The notes under the pieces are model-generated. The model saw only the letters and a program-made list of their open reading frames with translations, was not told the origin of the DNA and did no database searches. Of a DNA stretch of 64,000 nucleotides, positions 18,670 to 27,470 are shown piece after piece. The stretch covers positions 1,302,001 to 1,366,000 of the forward strand of contig NZ_JAXAFK010000001.1 in the NCBI RefSeq assembly GCF_033898505.1, read 5' to 3'. Position 1 is the stretch's first letter. The number at the start of each line of letters is the position of its first letter. Position numbers and translations under genes: made by a program. This DNA comes from Pectobacterium carotovorum. GTDB taxonomy: Bacteria; Pseudomonadota; Gammaproteobacteria; Enterobacterales; Enterobacteriaceae.

Positions 18670-20721
18670 ATGAAAACACCGCAAGCTGAAAAACGCCCTC
18701 ATGTGATGAGCATGCATGGCGATACGCGTATCGACAATTATTACTGGCTGCGTGATGACCAGCGCGCCGATCCGCAGGTGCTGGCCTATCTGGAGCAGGA
18801 AAACGCCTATAGCGACGCTGTCATGGCACCTCATGAGGCGCGCAAACGGTCGTTGTATGACGAAATGGTTAAGCGCATCCCGTCGACGGATATGTCTGTA
18901 CCGTATGTCAGAAAAGGCTATCGTTACCAAAGTCGCTACGAGCCAGGCAAAGAGTACGCTATCTATCTGCGCCAGCCTGAGCAGGAAATGGACGCGTGGG
19001 ACACGCTGCTGGACGGAAATCAACGAGCGGAAGGGCATGAGTTTTATAGCCTCGGCACGCTTGAAGTTAGCCCCGACAATAGGCTACTGGCACTCTCGGA
19101 GGATTTTTTATCCCGCCGGCAGTACACGCTTCGTTTTCGCGATCTGAACAGCGGCGAGTGGCTACCGGATGTGATCGAAAATGTCACGGCAGGAGCGGAA
19201 TGGGCGGCGGATTCGACGGTTCTGTATTACGTGCGCAAACATGAGCAAACGCTATTGCCGTATCAGGTCTATCGTCATCGTCTGGGGAGCGATCCGGCAC
19301 AGGATGAGCTGGTCTATGAAGAGAAAGACGACACCTATTATGTCAGCCTGAGTAAAACGACATCAGAGCACTATATCTCCATTTATCTCAGCAGCACCAC
19401 GACGACGGAAGTGTTATTGCTCGACGCGACGCGCTCGGATGCCGTGCCGCAGGTATGCATTCCACGCCGGAAAGATCATGAATATGGCATCGATCACTAT
19501 CAGGGCAAATTTTACCTGCGTTCCAACCGAGAAGGAAAAAACTTTGGCCTTTACCGCGCTGATAAGCCCGATGAGCAAACGCTGGAAACACTGATTGCAC
19601 CTAGCGAAAGTCGCGTGCTGGAAGGGTTTGAGCTTTTCCGCGACTGGCTGGTGGTTGAAGAAAGAGAGCGCGGCTTGACCAGCTTACGCCAGATTCACTG
19701 GCATACGCAGGAAGAAAAAACGATCGCCTTTAATGACGCGAGCTATGTGACGTGGCTGTCGTACAATCCTACGCCAGACACGGCATTGATGCGGTATGGT
19801 TATTCATCAATGACCACTCCGAGCACGCAGTATGAATTGAATCTGGACACGGGCGAGCAGCAGTTACTTAAACAAGCCGAAGTGAAAGATTTCTCTTCGG
19901 ACAATTACCGGAGCGAACGCGTGTGGATCACGGTTCGAGATGGCGTCGAGGTTCCCGTTTCTCTTGTTTATCATCGCGATCATTTCAGCCCAGGCAAGAA
20001 CCCGATACTGGTCTACGGCTACGGCGCTTATAGCCATAGCATGGATCCGGATTTCAGCGTGAGTCGCTTGAGCCTGTTGGACAGAGGATTCGTCTTCGCC
20101 TTAACACACATTCGCGGCGGTGGTGAACTTGGGCAACAGTGGTACGACGATGGTCGATTGCTCAATAAAATGCATTCCTTCACGGATTTCATCGATGTGT
20201 CGCAGGCATTGATAGCAAAAGGCTATGGCGACAGGAAAAACATGTTCGCAATGGGGGGCAGTGCGGGAGGATTATTGATGGGGGCGGTGGTGAATATGGC
20301 GCCCGAACTGTTTAAAGGCGTTGTCGCTCAGGTTCCATTCGTTGATGTGCTGACGACGATGCTGGATGAGTCTATCCCGTTGACAACCGGTGAGTATGAC
20401 GAGTGGGGCGATCCGAATGAGCAAACCTACTATGACTACATCAAACAATACAGTCCCTATGACTGTGTTATCGCACAGCGTTACCCACACTTGCTGGTGA
20501 CTACCGGGCTGCATGATTCTCAGGTGCAGTATTGGGAGCCTGCTAAGTGGGTGGCGAAATTGCGGGAAGTCAAAACGGACGATCGTCTGGTGTTGCTATA
20601 CACCGACATGGATGCCGGGCACGGCGGAAAATCCGGTCGTTTCAAACGCTATGATGATATTGCGTTGGAATATGCTTTTCTGCTGATGGTGCTTGAAATG
20701 CCTGAGGACGATCGCGGATAA
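18670..20721 (+). CDS. ptrB: Oligopeptidase B
   Basis: PtrB is a cytosolic serine peptidase of family S9A that cuts short peptides after Lys or Arg. It has an N-terminal beta-propeller and a C-terminal alpha/beta-hydrolase domain. With the ATG at 18670 ([13 protein letters not shown]) the protein has 683 residues and the triad falls at S531 (MGGSAGG), D616 (GLHDSQV) and H651 ([10 protein letters not shown]), one less than in E. coli. An ORF start at 18595 adds 25 unsupported residues. It is divergent from purT. A GGGTAAACCC/GGGTTTACCC hairpin follows the stop. Confidence 0.97.
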   Translation: MKTPQAEKRPHVMSMHGDTRIDNYYWLRDDQRADPQVLAYLEQENAYSDAVMAPHEARKRSLYDEMVKRIPSTDMSVPYVRKGYRYQSRYEPGKEYAIYLRQPEQEMDAWDTLLDGNQRAEGHEFYSLGTLEVSPDNRLLALSEDFLSRRQYTLRFRDLNSGEWLPDVIENVTAGAEWAADSTVLYYVRKHEQTLLPYQVYRHRLGSDPAQDELVYEEKDDTYYVSLSKTTSEHYISIYLSSTTTTEVLLLDATRSDAVPQVCIPRRKDHEYGIDHYQGKFYLRSNREGKNFGLYRADKPDEQTLETLIAPSESRVLEGFELFRDWLVVEERERGLTSLRQIHWHTQEEKTIAFNDASYVTWLSYNPTPDTALMRYGYSSMTTPSTQYELNLDTGEQQLLKQAEVKDFSSDNYRSERVWITVRDGVEVPVSLVYHRDHFSPGKNPILVYGYGAYSHSMDPDFSVSRLSLLDRGFVFALTHIRGGGELGQQWYDDGRLLNKMHSFTDFIDVSQALIAKGYGDRKNMFAMGGSAGGLLMGAVVNMAPELFKGVVAQVPFVDVLTTMLDESIPLTTGEYDEWGDPNEQTYYDYIKQYSPYDCVIAQRYPHLLVTTGLHDSQVQYWEPAKWVAKLREVKTDDRLVLLYTDMDAGHGGKSGRFKRYDDIALEYAFLLMVLEMPEDDRG

Positions 20722-20741
20722 GGGATAAAATGTAACTATGA

Positions 20742-20767
20742 GGGTAAACCCATTTTCGGGTTTACCC
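20742..20767. terminator. Hairpin after ptrB
   Basis: GGGTAAACCC-attttc-GGGTTTACCC is a perfect 10-bp stem 20 nt after the ptrB stop. No T-tract follows on either strand, so termination is probable but not certain. Confidence 0.5.
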
Positions 20768-20816
20768 GATTGGCACGGCGCATTACTTCGGTTACCAAAA
20801 CTGAGGTTATCAATAC

Positions 20817-20927
20817 CTAGGTAATATCAGCCTGCGTTTTCTTCGCTCTTTTGTCAGCCCGCTTTTCGGCGGCCGTTTTCAGCGGTTTCTTCTTGCTGTT
20901 CTTTTTGCTATCCAGTCCTTTACTCAT
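20817..20927 (-). CDS. Small Lys-rich conserved protein (36 aa)
   Basis: A short gene reads MSKGLDSKKNSKKKPLKTAA and then EKRADKRAKKTQADIT, ending in TAG at 20817. The start ATG at 20927 has a GAGG ribosome site 6 nt upstream. About 40 percent of residues are Lys or Arg, with no hydrophobic segment, so it is a soluble, very basic protein that could bind nucleic acid or ribosomes. I recall similar MSKGL(D/N)SKK small proteins as hypotheticals in other enterobacteria, but know no function. It lies alone between ptrB and holE. Confidence 0.75.
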   Translation of the reverse strand: MSKGLDSKKNSKKKPLKTAAEKRADKRAKKTQADIT

Positions 20928-21088
20928 ATCTTGCCTCGTTTAGATAAAAGGTTAGGTTGCCACTCCATTAACCTCCTGTGCGGGCCGAGATGCAAGTAGA
21001 AAATGGTTTTTGCTGTGTAAGAATGTAACCCGCGGAAAGGGATGTTTTCCGCGGTACAGGCGGCATAGACTGGAATGAGGGGGTAAGG

Positions 21089-21319
21089 TTATTTAGCCTT
21101 GGGTTCGTAGGGCAAACGCGAGAACTGGAGTGAGCGCTGGCGATAAAACATCACGCGTTCGCGAAAGTAGTTACGCAGGTACTCGGGTTGTTCTCTCTCA
21201 ACGGCCTCTGGAATGACCGGCATATTGTAACGCTCTTTGAAGGCAACGCCTGATGCCGCCAAATCCACGTTAACTTTATCCATATCCTCTTTGGACAATT
21301 CTGCCAGATTATATCCCAT
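21089..21319 (-). CDS. holE: DNA polymerase III theta subunit
   Basis: HolE binds the epsilon proofreading subunit in the polymerase III core and stabilises it. The 76 residues equal the E. coli length and keep its most conserved stretch, [20 protein letters not shown] and [20 protein letters not shown], and the end [10 protein letters not shown]. The position next to ptrB and ftnA agrees with E. coli gene order. Confidence 0.97.
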   Translation of the reverse strand: MGYNLAELSKEDMDKVNVDLAASGVAFKERYNMPVIPEAVEREQPEYLRNYFRERVMFYRQRSLQFSRLPYEPKAK

Positions 21320-21411
21320 ACCATTTTCTCCTGCCGGTTGATCACAGACTCATGTGCGCCACGGTAAAGTAGCAACAGAAAAATGGCAAGTGTTCACCTT
21401 GTCATGTGGAT

Positions 21412-21511
21412 GTTTATTATTCTCATTACGAAATAGGAATCATTTTTAATACAGGGTTTTCATAAGCGATATGAATCGCGGTTGTTATTTTTGATAATAA
21501 AAATGATTCGC
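21412..21511. promoter_or_regulatory. Candidate Fur sites upstream of ftnA
   Basis: Two stretches resemble the 19-bp Fur box at about 13 of 19 positions: 21412-21430 (bottom strand) and GATAATAAAAATGATTCGC at 21493-21511. They lie in a very AT-rich 370-bp gap. In E. coli Fur activates ftnA by displacing H-NS from several sites upstream, and this layout would fit. The AT richness makes chance matches likely. Confidence 0.4.
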
Positions 21512-21691
21512 AATAATATATTCCCCTAAGATTTAAGTGATAATAAATATCAATAACAATAATAAATAACTAATTGTTTTTATTGTTTATTTTATTAATC
21601 ACTCCGTAGTGTTAATAAAGTGTTTTTTATTTTATTTTTTCAGGCATAATGCCCTAAATAATTTCACCTGCCGGGAAAATAGGGAGTTAAT

Positions 21692-22195
21692 ATGTTAAAA
21701 AAAGAAATGATTCAGAAGCTGAATGAGCAACTTAATCTGGAATTTTATTCCGCGAATTTGTATCTGCAGATGAGCGCATGGTGTGGTGACAAAGGTTTTG
21801 AAGGCGCATCCAGTTTCCTGAAAATACATTCTCAGGAAGAAATGCAGCATATGCAGCGCCTGTTTGACTATCTGGATGACACGGGAAGCCTGCCTGTATT
21901 AGGCGCGATTGCCGCACCGCCAATTGATTTCGATTCACTGGCTGATGTTTTCAAGCAGACCTATGAACACGAACAGCTGATTACAGCAAAAATTAACGAG
22001 CTGGCACATGCGGCGATGGCGCTGCAGGATTACTCTACATTTAACTTCCTGCAATGGTACGTTGCTGAACAGCACGAAGAAGAGAAACTGTTCCGTTCCA
22101 TTCTGGACAAACTGGCTCTGGTCAAAGCCAGCGAAGGCGGCCTGTTCTTCATCGATCAGGACCTGAAAAAAATGTCTGCGGCCCCCTCAGCCTAA
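21692..22195 (+). CDS. ftnA: Non-haem ferritin FtnA
   Basis: FtnA is the main iron-storage ferritin, a 24-mer that oxidises Fe(II) and stores ferric mineral. The 167 residues form the four-helix bundle, with ferroxidase ligands E17, E50, H53 and E94 all in place ([18 protein letters not shown]) and the C-site motif [11 protein letters not shown]. The ribosome site AGGGAG is good. The gene is flanked by an AT-rich upstream region with possible Fur sites and a GCGGGATA/TATCCCGC hairpin about 45 nt after the stop. Confidence 0.97.
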   Translation: MLKKEMIQKLNEQLNLEFYSANLYLQMSAWCGDKGFEGASSFLKIHSQEEMQHMQRLFDYLDDTGSLPVLGAIAAPPIDFDSLADVFKQTYEHEQLITAKINELAHAAMALQDYSTFNFLQWYVAEQHEEEKLFRSILDKLALVKASEGGLFFIDQDLKKMSAAPSA

Positions 22196-22237
22196 CGACA
22201 AGCGACGCTTCTGTCGGCCAATGATGATTTGAATGAT

Positions 22238-22268
22238 GCGGGATACAGTTCTCTTTATCCCGCTATTT
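22238..22268 (+). terminator. Probable terminator after ftnA
   Basis: GCGGGATA and TATCCCGC form an 8-bp stem with a 10-nt loop, followed by TATTTT, about 45 nt downstream of ftnA. Confidence 0.7.
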
Positions 22269-22479
22269 TCCCCCTCCTGAATGACCTTTCTGCCGGTATC
22301 AGACCGCTAATGCTATTCCCGACGTCGCGCTCGACTTCATCTCCCTCTGTCGCTATGATCGCCTCAGTAGTGATATACAACATTCTGTTTTATAAGGTTT
22401 GAGGCTGTCTTTCTCTGATTCAGATAAGGCTGCAAAACTCACACACATCATTGTCTGAATACGCCATGTCGGGAATACC

Positions 22480-22836
22480 ATGATGAAGAAACTCTTGCTA
22501 TCTATCGTGCTTACCTCACTTTCTGTGAATGCTTTTGCTGCTGCGAAACTGGCCAATATCAGCCGGTTGGAATACGGCGAACGTTGGGCTTTCACCCGTG
22601 AAGAAGTTCAACTGATTTGCCGCCCTGGTAATGCGCTGTACGCCTTACATACCGGGACGCTGATGCAATACCCGCTAAACGATGTTGCTATTGCGCAAAT
22701 GAAATCCGGGCAGGTGAGTGCACAACCGATAGACGCTATCTGGCTGGACGATCCTAAACATCCCGGCCAGAAGAAAAGCCTTCAGCCATTTATCGAGCGT
22801 GCAGAGCAACTGTGTCAACCAGATGTGAAACCGTGA
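22480..22836 (+). CDS. yebY: YebY family periplasmic protein (DUF2511)
   Basis: A 118-residue secreted protein with a signal peptide of about 20 residues ending VNAFA. The body keeps the YebY pattern: [28 protein letters not shown], and the end [12 protein letters not shown] with two Cys (about residues 46 and 111) that could form a disulfide. The molecular role is not established. In E. coli yebY also sits beside the sRNA gene sdsR, as here, where sdsR follows 137 nt downstream. The copper-related neighbours yebZ and yobA are absent. Confidence 0.92.
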   Translation: MMKKLLLSIVLTSLSVNAFAAAKLANISRLEYGERWAFTREEVQLICRPGNALYALHTGTLMQYPLNDVAIAQMKSGQVSAQPIDAIWLDDPKHPGQKKSLQPFIERAEQLCQPDVKP

Positions 22837-22956
22837 AGTAATTGATTTGCCTATTGATGTTAACCAGTTACTTCTTAATGGTTAAAACAAAGTGTGAAAT
22901 CTGTTCCATTTGTGATAATTGCGAGCGGATTGAGGCTGGAAAACGTGGAGGAGTTG

Positions 22957-22967
22957 GCTAAGCTTAA
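22957..22967 (+). promoter_or_regulatory. Sigma-S type -10 element of sdsR
   Basis: GCTAAGCTTAA matches the extended sigma-S -10 pattern KCTAYRCTTAA at all but one position and is about 6 nt upstream of the expected sdsR 5' end. SdsR is strictly RpoS-dependent in E. coli and Salmonella. Confidence 0.7.
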
Positions 22968-22972
22968 ATCTA

Positions 22973-23074
22973 CAGGGCTAGTACAGCTTGTATAAATGCC
23001 AACTTTTAGCGCACGGCTCTCCCAAGAGCCATTTCCCTAGACTGAATACAGGAATCGTATTCAGTCTTTTTTTT
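22973..23074 (+). ncRNA. sdsR: Stationary-phase small RNA SdsR (RyeB)
   Basis: SdsR is an Hfq-dependent, RpoS-controlled sRNA that represses mutS, tolC, ompD and others. The 3' two thirds are nearly identical to the E. coli RNA as I remember it: ATGCCAACTTTTAGCGCACG, the hairpin GGCTCTcccaAGAGCC, CATTTCCCT, and the terminator GACTGAATACAGGAATCGTA...TCAGTC with eight T's. The first 30 nt differ from E. coli. Length is about 102 nt, close to 104. It sits next to yebY as in E. coli; pphA is missing. An antisense RyeA transcript may exist but cannot be judged. Confidence 0.93.
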
Positions 23075-23231
23075 GATTTAAAACGTCAATGCATGGAAAA
23101 GTACACTTAACCCGTAACCTTCTTGATTTATCTTTTCTTCAGAGGCTGGCGAATTTAGCCTTGGATAGGCCTTTTAAATAATTTAAAAATAAATGCTTGC
23201 TAAAGATATTTATACATGCGTTAATGAGTGG

Positions 23232-23393
23232 TCGGTTTGATTCGCAGACCTAAAAGCAGTTTAGTAAAGCAGTTCTCATTTCCAAGTGTTATCCATAGAT
23301 ATCCCTTCTTTTGAGCCTCCTTCTCGTTGCTAATTAAATTCTGTGCACAGGCCCTATTTGCCGGAAGGCGCTATAAAAATTAAGGTAATTTCT
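23232..23393 (+). promoter_or_regulatory. cspA-type cold-shock 5' leader with cold box
   Basis: The sequence from about 23232 parallels the E. coli cspA leader: a cold box CGGTTTGATTCGCAGACC (23233-23250), then AAAGCAGTTTAGTAAAGCA, later TTGCCGGAAGGCGC and the ribosome site TTAAGGTAAT before the start. The length, about 162 nt, is near the 159 nt of cspA. In E. coli this leader refolds at low temperature and controls translation. Confidence 0.85.
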
Positions 23394-23606
23394 ATGTCTA
23401 ATAAAATGACTGGTTTAGTAAAATGGTTTGACGCGGGTAAAGGTTTTGGCTTCATTACTCCTGACAACGGCAGCAAAGATGTATTCGTACATTTCTCCGC
23501 TATTCAGAGCAACGATTTCAAAACGTTGGACGAAGGCCAGAAGGTTGAGTTCACCATTGAAAATGGCCAGAAAGGCCCAGCAGCTGGCAACGTTGTCGCA
23601 CTATAA
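23394..23606 (+). CDS. CspA-family cold-shock protein
   Basis: A 70-residue RNA-binding OB-fold protein. RNP1 (KGFGFITP) and RNP2 (VFVHFSAI) are intact. The ATG at 23394 ([12 protein letters not shown]) follows AAGGTAATTTCT. An ATG at 23343 adds 17 residues but lies within the leader and is rejected. The protein could be named CspA, CspB or CspG; the cold-box leader argues that it is one of the cold-inducible members rather than CspC or CspE. It is monocistronic with a terminator at 23706. Confidence 0.95.
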   Translation: MSNKMTGLVKWFDAGKGFGFITPDNGSKDVFVHFSAIQSNDFKTLDEGQKVEFTIENGQKGPAAGNVVAL

Positions 23607-23705
23607 AAATTGCGCCGTAATAAAGCTGCACTATAAATTTTAAGTGATGCTTTTCTTGCGATAGCGATGATGGTTTAAGCCGGAGCAGTCAAGAGAAGTA
23701 ATAAA

Positions 23706-23735
23706 GAACCCCTAGCGTAAAGCTGGGGGTTTTTA
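23706..23735 (+). terminator. Rho-independent terminator after the csp gene
   Basis: AACCCCTAGC-gtaaa-GCTGGGGGTTTTT, about 100 nt after the stop, has a strong stem and T-run. The rest of the 366-bp gap to the next gene (23607-23972) shows nothing recognisable. Confidence 0.9.
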
Positions 23736-23972
23736 TTTGTGTTTTATACTAATCTTCAGCAGATTTTATTTTCAGGACTCATCGAAAATTATGTCTTGCT
23801 TCGTATCACCTATAGATATTTACCCTCACTGGCTATTTCAGAGAGAATGAAATCAATTGTTCTCTTTCTTATTATAAGAATACCTTTTATCACGACTAAA
23901 TCGGTAGATTCATGCCCCGTTTGTAGCGATTATCGACTAAATTGATAGAACACGACGTGATGGGAGGAAACG

Positions 23973-24119
23973 ATGACGGATAAACATACGAGTACCAACC
24001 ACAAGGATGAAGATGAGCATCCGGCAAAAGACGCGCCGAAAGATCGGGGAGAGATTCCTCGCAAACGCGATGACAGTAAAGACGATGTTGAAGACCCCTT
24101 TGATGCGAATGAGGATTAA
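23973..24119 (+). CDS. Small acidic hydrophilic protein (48 aa)
   Basis: A short gene starts MTDKHTSTNHKDEDEHPAKD and ends VEDPFDANED. An excellent ribosome site, GGGAGGAAACG, precedes the ATG at 23973, which supports it being real. About half of the residues are charged; there is no signal peptide, Cys or hydrophobic core, so the protein is probably disordered. I do not recognise a family. It stands alone, convergent with the cupin gene. Confidence 0.65.
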   Translation: MTDKHTSTNHKDEDEHPAKDAPKDRGEIPRKRDDSKDDVEDPFDANED

Positions 24120-24161
24120 TAGGTTGGCGACAGACTGCTGTCGCCAATGTACTGCGGAAAA

Positions 24162-24644
24162 TTAGTGCGTTTTGGTGGCCGCAGCGCCCGATGCGTCGGG
24201 GGTGAAATAATCGCTATCATCCACAATCGGAATATAAATTCTGACCCACTCGGTGCCTTCAACCATCTCCCAGCTGTGTCCTTCCCCCTGCGTATCGGCG
24301 GCAATCAAAACCGTTCCGGGAGAAAGTAGGAAAGTAGAACCATCGCTGACCCGAAATTTCAACGTGCCCTTCAGCGTGATGACATATTGCTTGCGCGGTG
24401 CTGGGTGGACGTTCATCTCCCAGGCTTCAGTGGAGTTACTGAGCCAAAATTTCTGTGCGGTGATTTTTTCCAGCGCTGGCACGCTGCCTGTCACGAAGGC
24501 CGAATGATTGTCGGGCGTATTGATCAGTTTGATGGCCGGTATCCGTGTTTCCTCTGTGTGAGGTGAGGGAGACGCTGCGGAATAAGCCGTAACGGAAAAC
24601 CATAATCCGGCAAGCGCCAGAAGAAAACGCGATGTCTTTTTCAT
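24162..24644 (-). CDS. Secreted cupin-domain protein
   Basis: A 160-residue exported protein with a signal peptide (about 1-24, LLALAGLWFSVTAYSA) and one small beta-barrel cupin domain. The cupin motifs are HPAPRKQYVITLKGTLKFRV (motif 1) and GTVLIAADTQGEGHSWEMV (motif 2), with possible metal ligands at His, Glu-like and His positions. The enzymatic or binding role is unknown. Its ATG at 24644 is followed directly by MKKTSRFL. It is convergent with the 48-aa gene. Confidence 0.8.
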   Translation of the reverse strand: MKKTSRFLLALAGLWFSVTAYSAASPSPHTEETRIPAIKLINTPDNHSAFVTGSVPALEKITAQKFWLSNSTEAWEMNVHPAPRKQYVITLKGTLKFRVSDGSTFLLSPGTVLIAADTQGEGHSWEMVEGTEWVRIYIPIVDDSDYFTPDASGAAATKTH

Positions 24645-24909
24645 TTAAATAAAATCCATATTATCTATGCCCGATAAGCAGGCAACCCTATCTATGTCAG
24701 CCGTCTCTGTGTACGTCTTACAACGTCGGGGATGGTACTGCTGGGGGAGATCCTTCACCAGATGGTTAAAGCAATCGCACTGATTGGTATCTCGCTTGAT
24801 TTGTTTATATTTTATTCAAAAAAGGAGAGGTAAGAATCGGTAGGTGGGCGCAAGATTGGGAGAGCGATGCGACAGAGGAGCCCTGAGGCTCCCTGACGTC
24901 TGGTTCGAT

Positions 24910-25137
24910 TTATTTATACAGAATCGCGGTGCCGCGTAATTGATTGTTACCGGTAGCGGAAACGATGCGATATGACGATGCACCCGCTTTTTTGGCTTTT
25001 TGCGCAACCTGTGCTTCGAAACCGTCTAACGTTTTTGCACCGCTAACAGAAACGGTCGCGATTTCTTGTGCTGCAAAAGCGCCGAAAGACAAAGTAGAAA
25101 GTGCGATAACTGCGATAAAATTTTTGATGCTTTTCAT
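24910..25137 (-). CDS. DUF1471 (BhsA/McbA/YhcN-like) periplasmic protein
   Basis: A 75-residue exported protein: signal peptide 1-22 ending FGAFA, then a single DUF1471 domain (IATVSVSGAKTLDGFEAQVA, then GASSYRIVSATGNNQLRGTA and a final ILYK). Relatives in E. coli (BhsA, McbA, YhcN, YdgH) are linked to stress, envelope and biofilm responses. Ribosome site AAGGAAT precedes the ATG at 25137. It is a single gene; which paralogue it matches cannot be decided. Confidence 0.9.
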   Translation of the reverse strand: MKSIKNFIAVIALSTLSFGAFAAQEIATVSVSGAKTLDGFEAQVAQKAKKAGASSYRIVSATGNNQLRGTAILYK

Positions 25138-25340
25138 GGGTCATTCCTTCACATTTTATAGTGTTAATTAGGCGGTTTGCCTTGGTGTGAGAAATCATAG
25201 CGCCATGCTCTGGCAATGAATATCAGAGAGATTTGTTATTCTTTTTCAAAAATATTGTTCTTTATTGGCTGTGCCATTCATTCCCGTTCCGCAGTAGGAT
25301 GAAACCTGTGAATACTCATCGGTAGATAAAGGGAAGAGAC

Positions 25341-26408
25341 ATGCAGATTTCAGTCAGCCGTCTGATGGCGACGATGCAAAGCGTATTGCAAAAAGCAGGA
25401 TGTGAAGAAAACGAAGCCCGTATTGTCACCGAGCACCTTGTGACCGCGAACCTGAAAGGACATGACAGCCACGGTGTGGGGATGTTGCCGCACTATGTGG
25501 AGTTTATCGGGAAAGGCATCATGCACCCGAATACCCCGGCGCGTTTACTGCGCGATAGCGGGGCGGTGCTGCAATTTACCGGCGATCGGGGCTTTGGTCA
25601 GCGTACGGGCAAAGAAGCGATGCAGGCGGCTATTGATCGGGTGAAAACGACGGGTGTGTGTTTAATGACGCTGTCGTCTACCTGCCATTTGGGGCGCATC
25701 GGCACCTATGGAGAAATGGCGGCGGACGCCGGGCTCGTTTCGATACATTTCGTCAATGTTAACGATCTCGACCCGATTGTGGCGCCCTGGTGTGGCAGTG
25801 AAGCCCGTTTCGGGACGAACCCTATCTGCATTGCATTCCCGCCAACGGAGCATAACGCGGCCTTTATTCTGGATTTCGCCACCAGCGTGGTTGCGCTGGG
25901 GAAAACCCGTGTTGCGTATCTGGCAGGTAAAACGTTTGATGAAGAGGTCATGCTGGATCGCAACGGCGTGTCTACTAACGATCCGAAAGTCATGTGGGAA
26001 GGCGAGAAACACGGTGCCTTAAAACCGATTGCGAAACATAAAGGTGGCGGATTGATTTTAGCGGCTGAAATGCTGGCGGGATTGCTCTCCGGCGGTGGAA
26101 CCATTCAACCGGAAAATGAACGTCAGGGGGCGATAGTGAATAACATGACGACGATTGTTATCGATCCCGCCAGTATGGTTTCGATGGCGTGGCTGCAAAA
26201 AGAATATGATGCGATGCTGGACTATGTTCGCTCTTCAACGGCGCCCGATCCGGCACAGCCTATTTTAATCGCTGGTGAACCAGAACGTATTTCTCAGGCG
26301 CAGCGCCATGCTGACGGTATTTATCTGTCCGATCAGGAGTGGCAGAAAATCGTGGAAGCGGGGGTATCACTGGGGATGAATCCGGCTGAGTTTGCGTTAA
26401 TGGCATAA
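25341..26408 (+). CDS. Malate/L-lactate dehydrogenase-family oxidoreductase (HcxB/YbiC-like)
   Basis: A 355-residue NAD(P)-dependent oxidoreductase of the Ldh_2 family, not the classical Rossmann type. Recognisable blocks: GHDSHGVGMLPHYVEFI, the catalytic His region STCHLGRIGTYGE, APWCGSEARFGTNPICIAFP and KGGGLILAAEMLAGLLSGGG. It is closest to E. coli HcxB (YbiC), a hydroxycarboxylate dehydrogenase acting on 2-keto acids such as hydroxypyruvate or phenylpyruvate; the actual substrate here is inferred. The ribosome site GGGAAGAG is good. The extensin-like gene follows 33 nt later. Confidence 0.9.
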   Translation: MQISVSRLMATMQSVLQKAGCEENEARIVTEHLVTANLKGHDSHGVGMLPHYVEFIGKGIMHPNTPARLLRDSGAVLQFTGDRGFGQRTGKEAMQAAIDRVKTTGVCLMTLSSTCHLGRIGTYGEMAADAGLVSIHFVNVNDLDPIVAPWCGSEARFGTNPICIAFPPTEHNAAFILDFATSVVALGKTRVAYLAGKTFDEEVMLDRNGVSTNDPKVMWEGEKHGALKPIAKHKGGGLILAAEMLAGLLSGGGTIQPENERQGAIVNNMTTIVIDPASMVSMAWLQKEYDAMLDYVRSSTAPDPAQPILIAGEPERISQAQRHADGIYLSDQEWQKIVEAGVSLGMNPAEFALMA

Positions 26409-26441
26409 TATTACTCAGGAGAAGGAAATAATCGGGGGGCG

Positions 26442-27143
26442 ATGCTGATGCGAGGATGGTTGATATTTGCGGTGATACTGGGGGTGTTAGTGGCGCTGGC
26501 ACCCTGGATCCAACGTCAACTTCCGCCCGGTTACGATCCCTTCTCTCCGCTGTCCGTCGATGACCCGCCTACGTTTATCACCCGACTGAAAATGAAATCT
26601 GTTGCCAACGATCCTGGGGCCTGTCTGGTGGTGTTAAAACAGGCGCAGGAAAGCGGACGGCTACGCTTCTCCGAGGCCAATGATATTAGTGGCCAATGTC
26701 CAGTCGTGTCGCCTGTGCGGGTGCAAGGTTTTGGCGCGGTCGCGCTGAGTTCCAGTTTCCTTGCCAGCTGTCCGCTGGCGTTGAGTAGCACCATGTTTGT
26801 GGCGCAGGTCGCAATACCACAGGCGCAATCGCTTGGCACCTCGCTGGCGCGTATCGAGCATATGGGCAGCTACGCCTGTCGAAATGTTTATCATCGGCCG
26901 GAAGGGCGTTTGAGTGAGCATGCGACGGCGGACGCGTGGGATATCGCGGCGTTTCGCCTCTCTGATGGACGGCAGATTAGCGTCCTGAATCAGTGGTCGG
27001 CAACGGACGATCGCGGCAGCTATTTGCGCACCACGTTCAGGGAAAGCTGTCGCTTTTTCGGTAACTCGCTGGGGCCGGAATACAACGCTGCACACGCTAA
27101 TCACTTTCACTTTGGTATGCGCGGTTTTGGCGTGTGTCGATGA
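26442..27143 (+). CDS. Extensin-like family protein (PF06904 type)
   Basis: About 231-233 residues with one N-terminal membrane anchor (MRGWLIFAVILGVLVALAPW) and a periplasmic domain. The conserved C-terminal region reads RLSEHATADAWDIAAFRLSD, then ANHFHFGMRGFGVC, with His/Asp residues like those of the metal site of M15-type peptidases, plus several Cys. The family is common in proteobacteria, next to diverse genes; its activity on cell wall is proposed but not shown here. Starts at 26442 and 26448 are both possible. It may be cotranscribed with the upstream dehydrogenase (33-nt gap). Confidence 0.85.
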   Translation: MLMRGWLIFAVILGVLVALAPWIQRQLPPGYDPFSPLSVDDPPTFITRLKMKSVANDPGACLVVLKQAQESGRLRFSEANDISGQCPVVSPVRVQGFGAVALSSSFLASCPLALSSTMFVAQVAIPQAQSLGTSLARIEHMGSYACRNVYHRPEGRLSEHATADAWDIAAFRLSDGRQISVLNQWSATDDRGSYLRTTFRESCRFFGNSLGPEYNAAHANHFHFGMRGFGVCR

Positions 27144-27162
27144 AAAGACTCAGGTGGGAAAA

Positions 27163-27354
27163 CTAAAAATCAGCGTACTCCTGAGCGGGGATCCAGAAGC
27201 CATCGATATACTCTTCAATGGGGAAGCAGCCAGCGCGGCGCAGGCGTTGTTCGTCCATCGCTTGCAGACACTGTGCTTCGGTGTTGTAGGCGCCGACGAC
27301 CAAATCGTCACAGCCATGCCCGAGATAACAAACAAATATCACTAACGCAAACAT
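27163..27354 (-). CDS. yebW: YebW family small protein (DUF1482)
   Basis: A 63-residue protein, the same length as E. coli YebW and matching its pattern: MFALVIFVCYLGHGCDDLVV, then YNTEAQCLQAMDEQR, and the end CFPIEEYIDGFWIPAQEYAD-F. The hydrophobic N terminus could be a signal sequence or anchor; four Cys may form disulfides. Function is unknown. In E. coli yebW also neighbours rsmF, so synteny supports it. Confidence 0.9.
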   Translation of the reverse strand: MFALVIFVCYLGHGCDDLVVGAYNTEAQCLQAMDEQRLRRAGCFPIEEYIDGFWIPAQEYADF

Positions 27355-27470
27355 GCCGTTCTCCAGACATTACTGATTCTCTCTAGAGATGATAGATGAA
27401 AATCCGTGAGGAAAGAGGGAACGCACGGTTCATCAGGTGGTTTTATCACCACCTGATGCAGAAACCGCAT

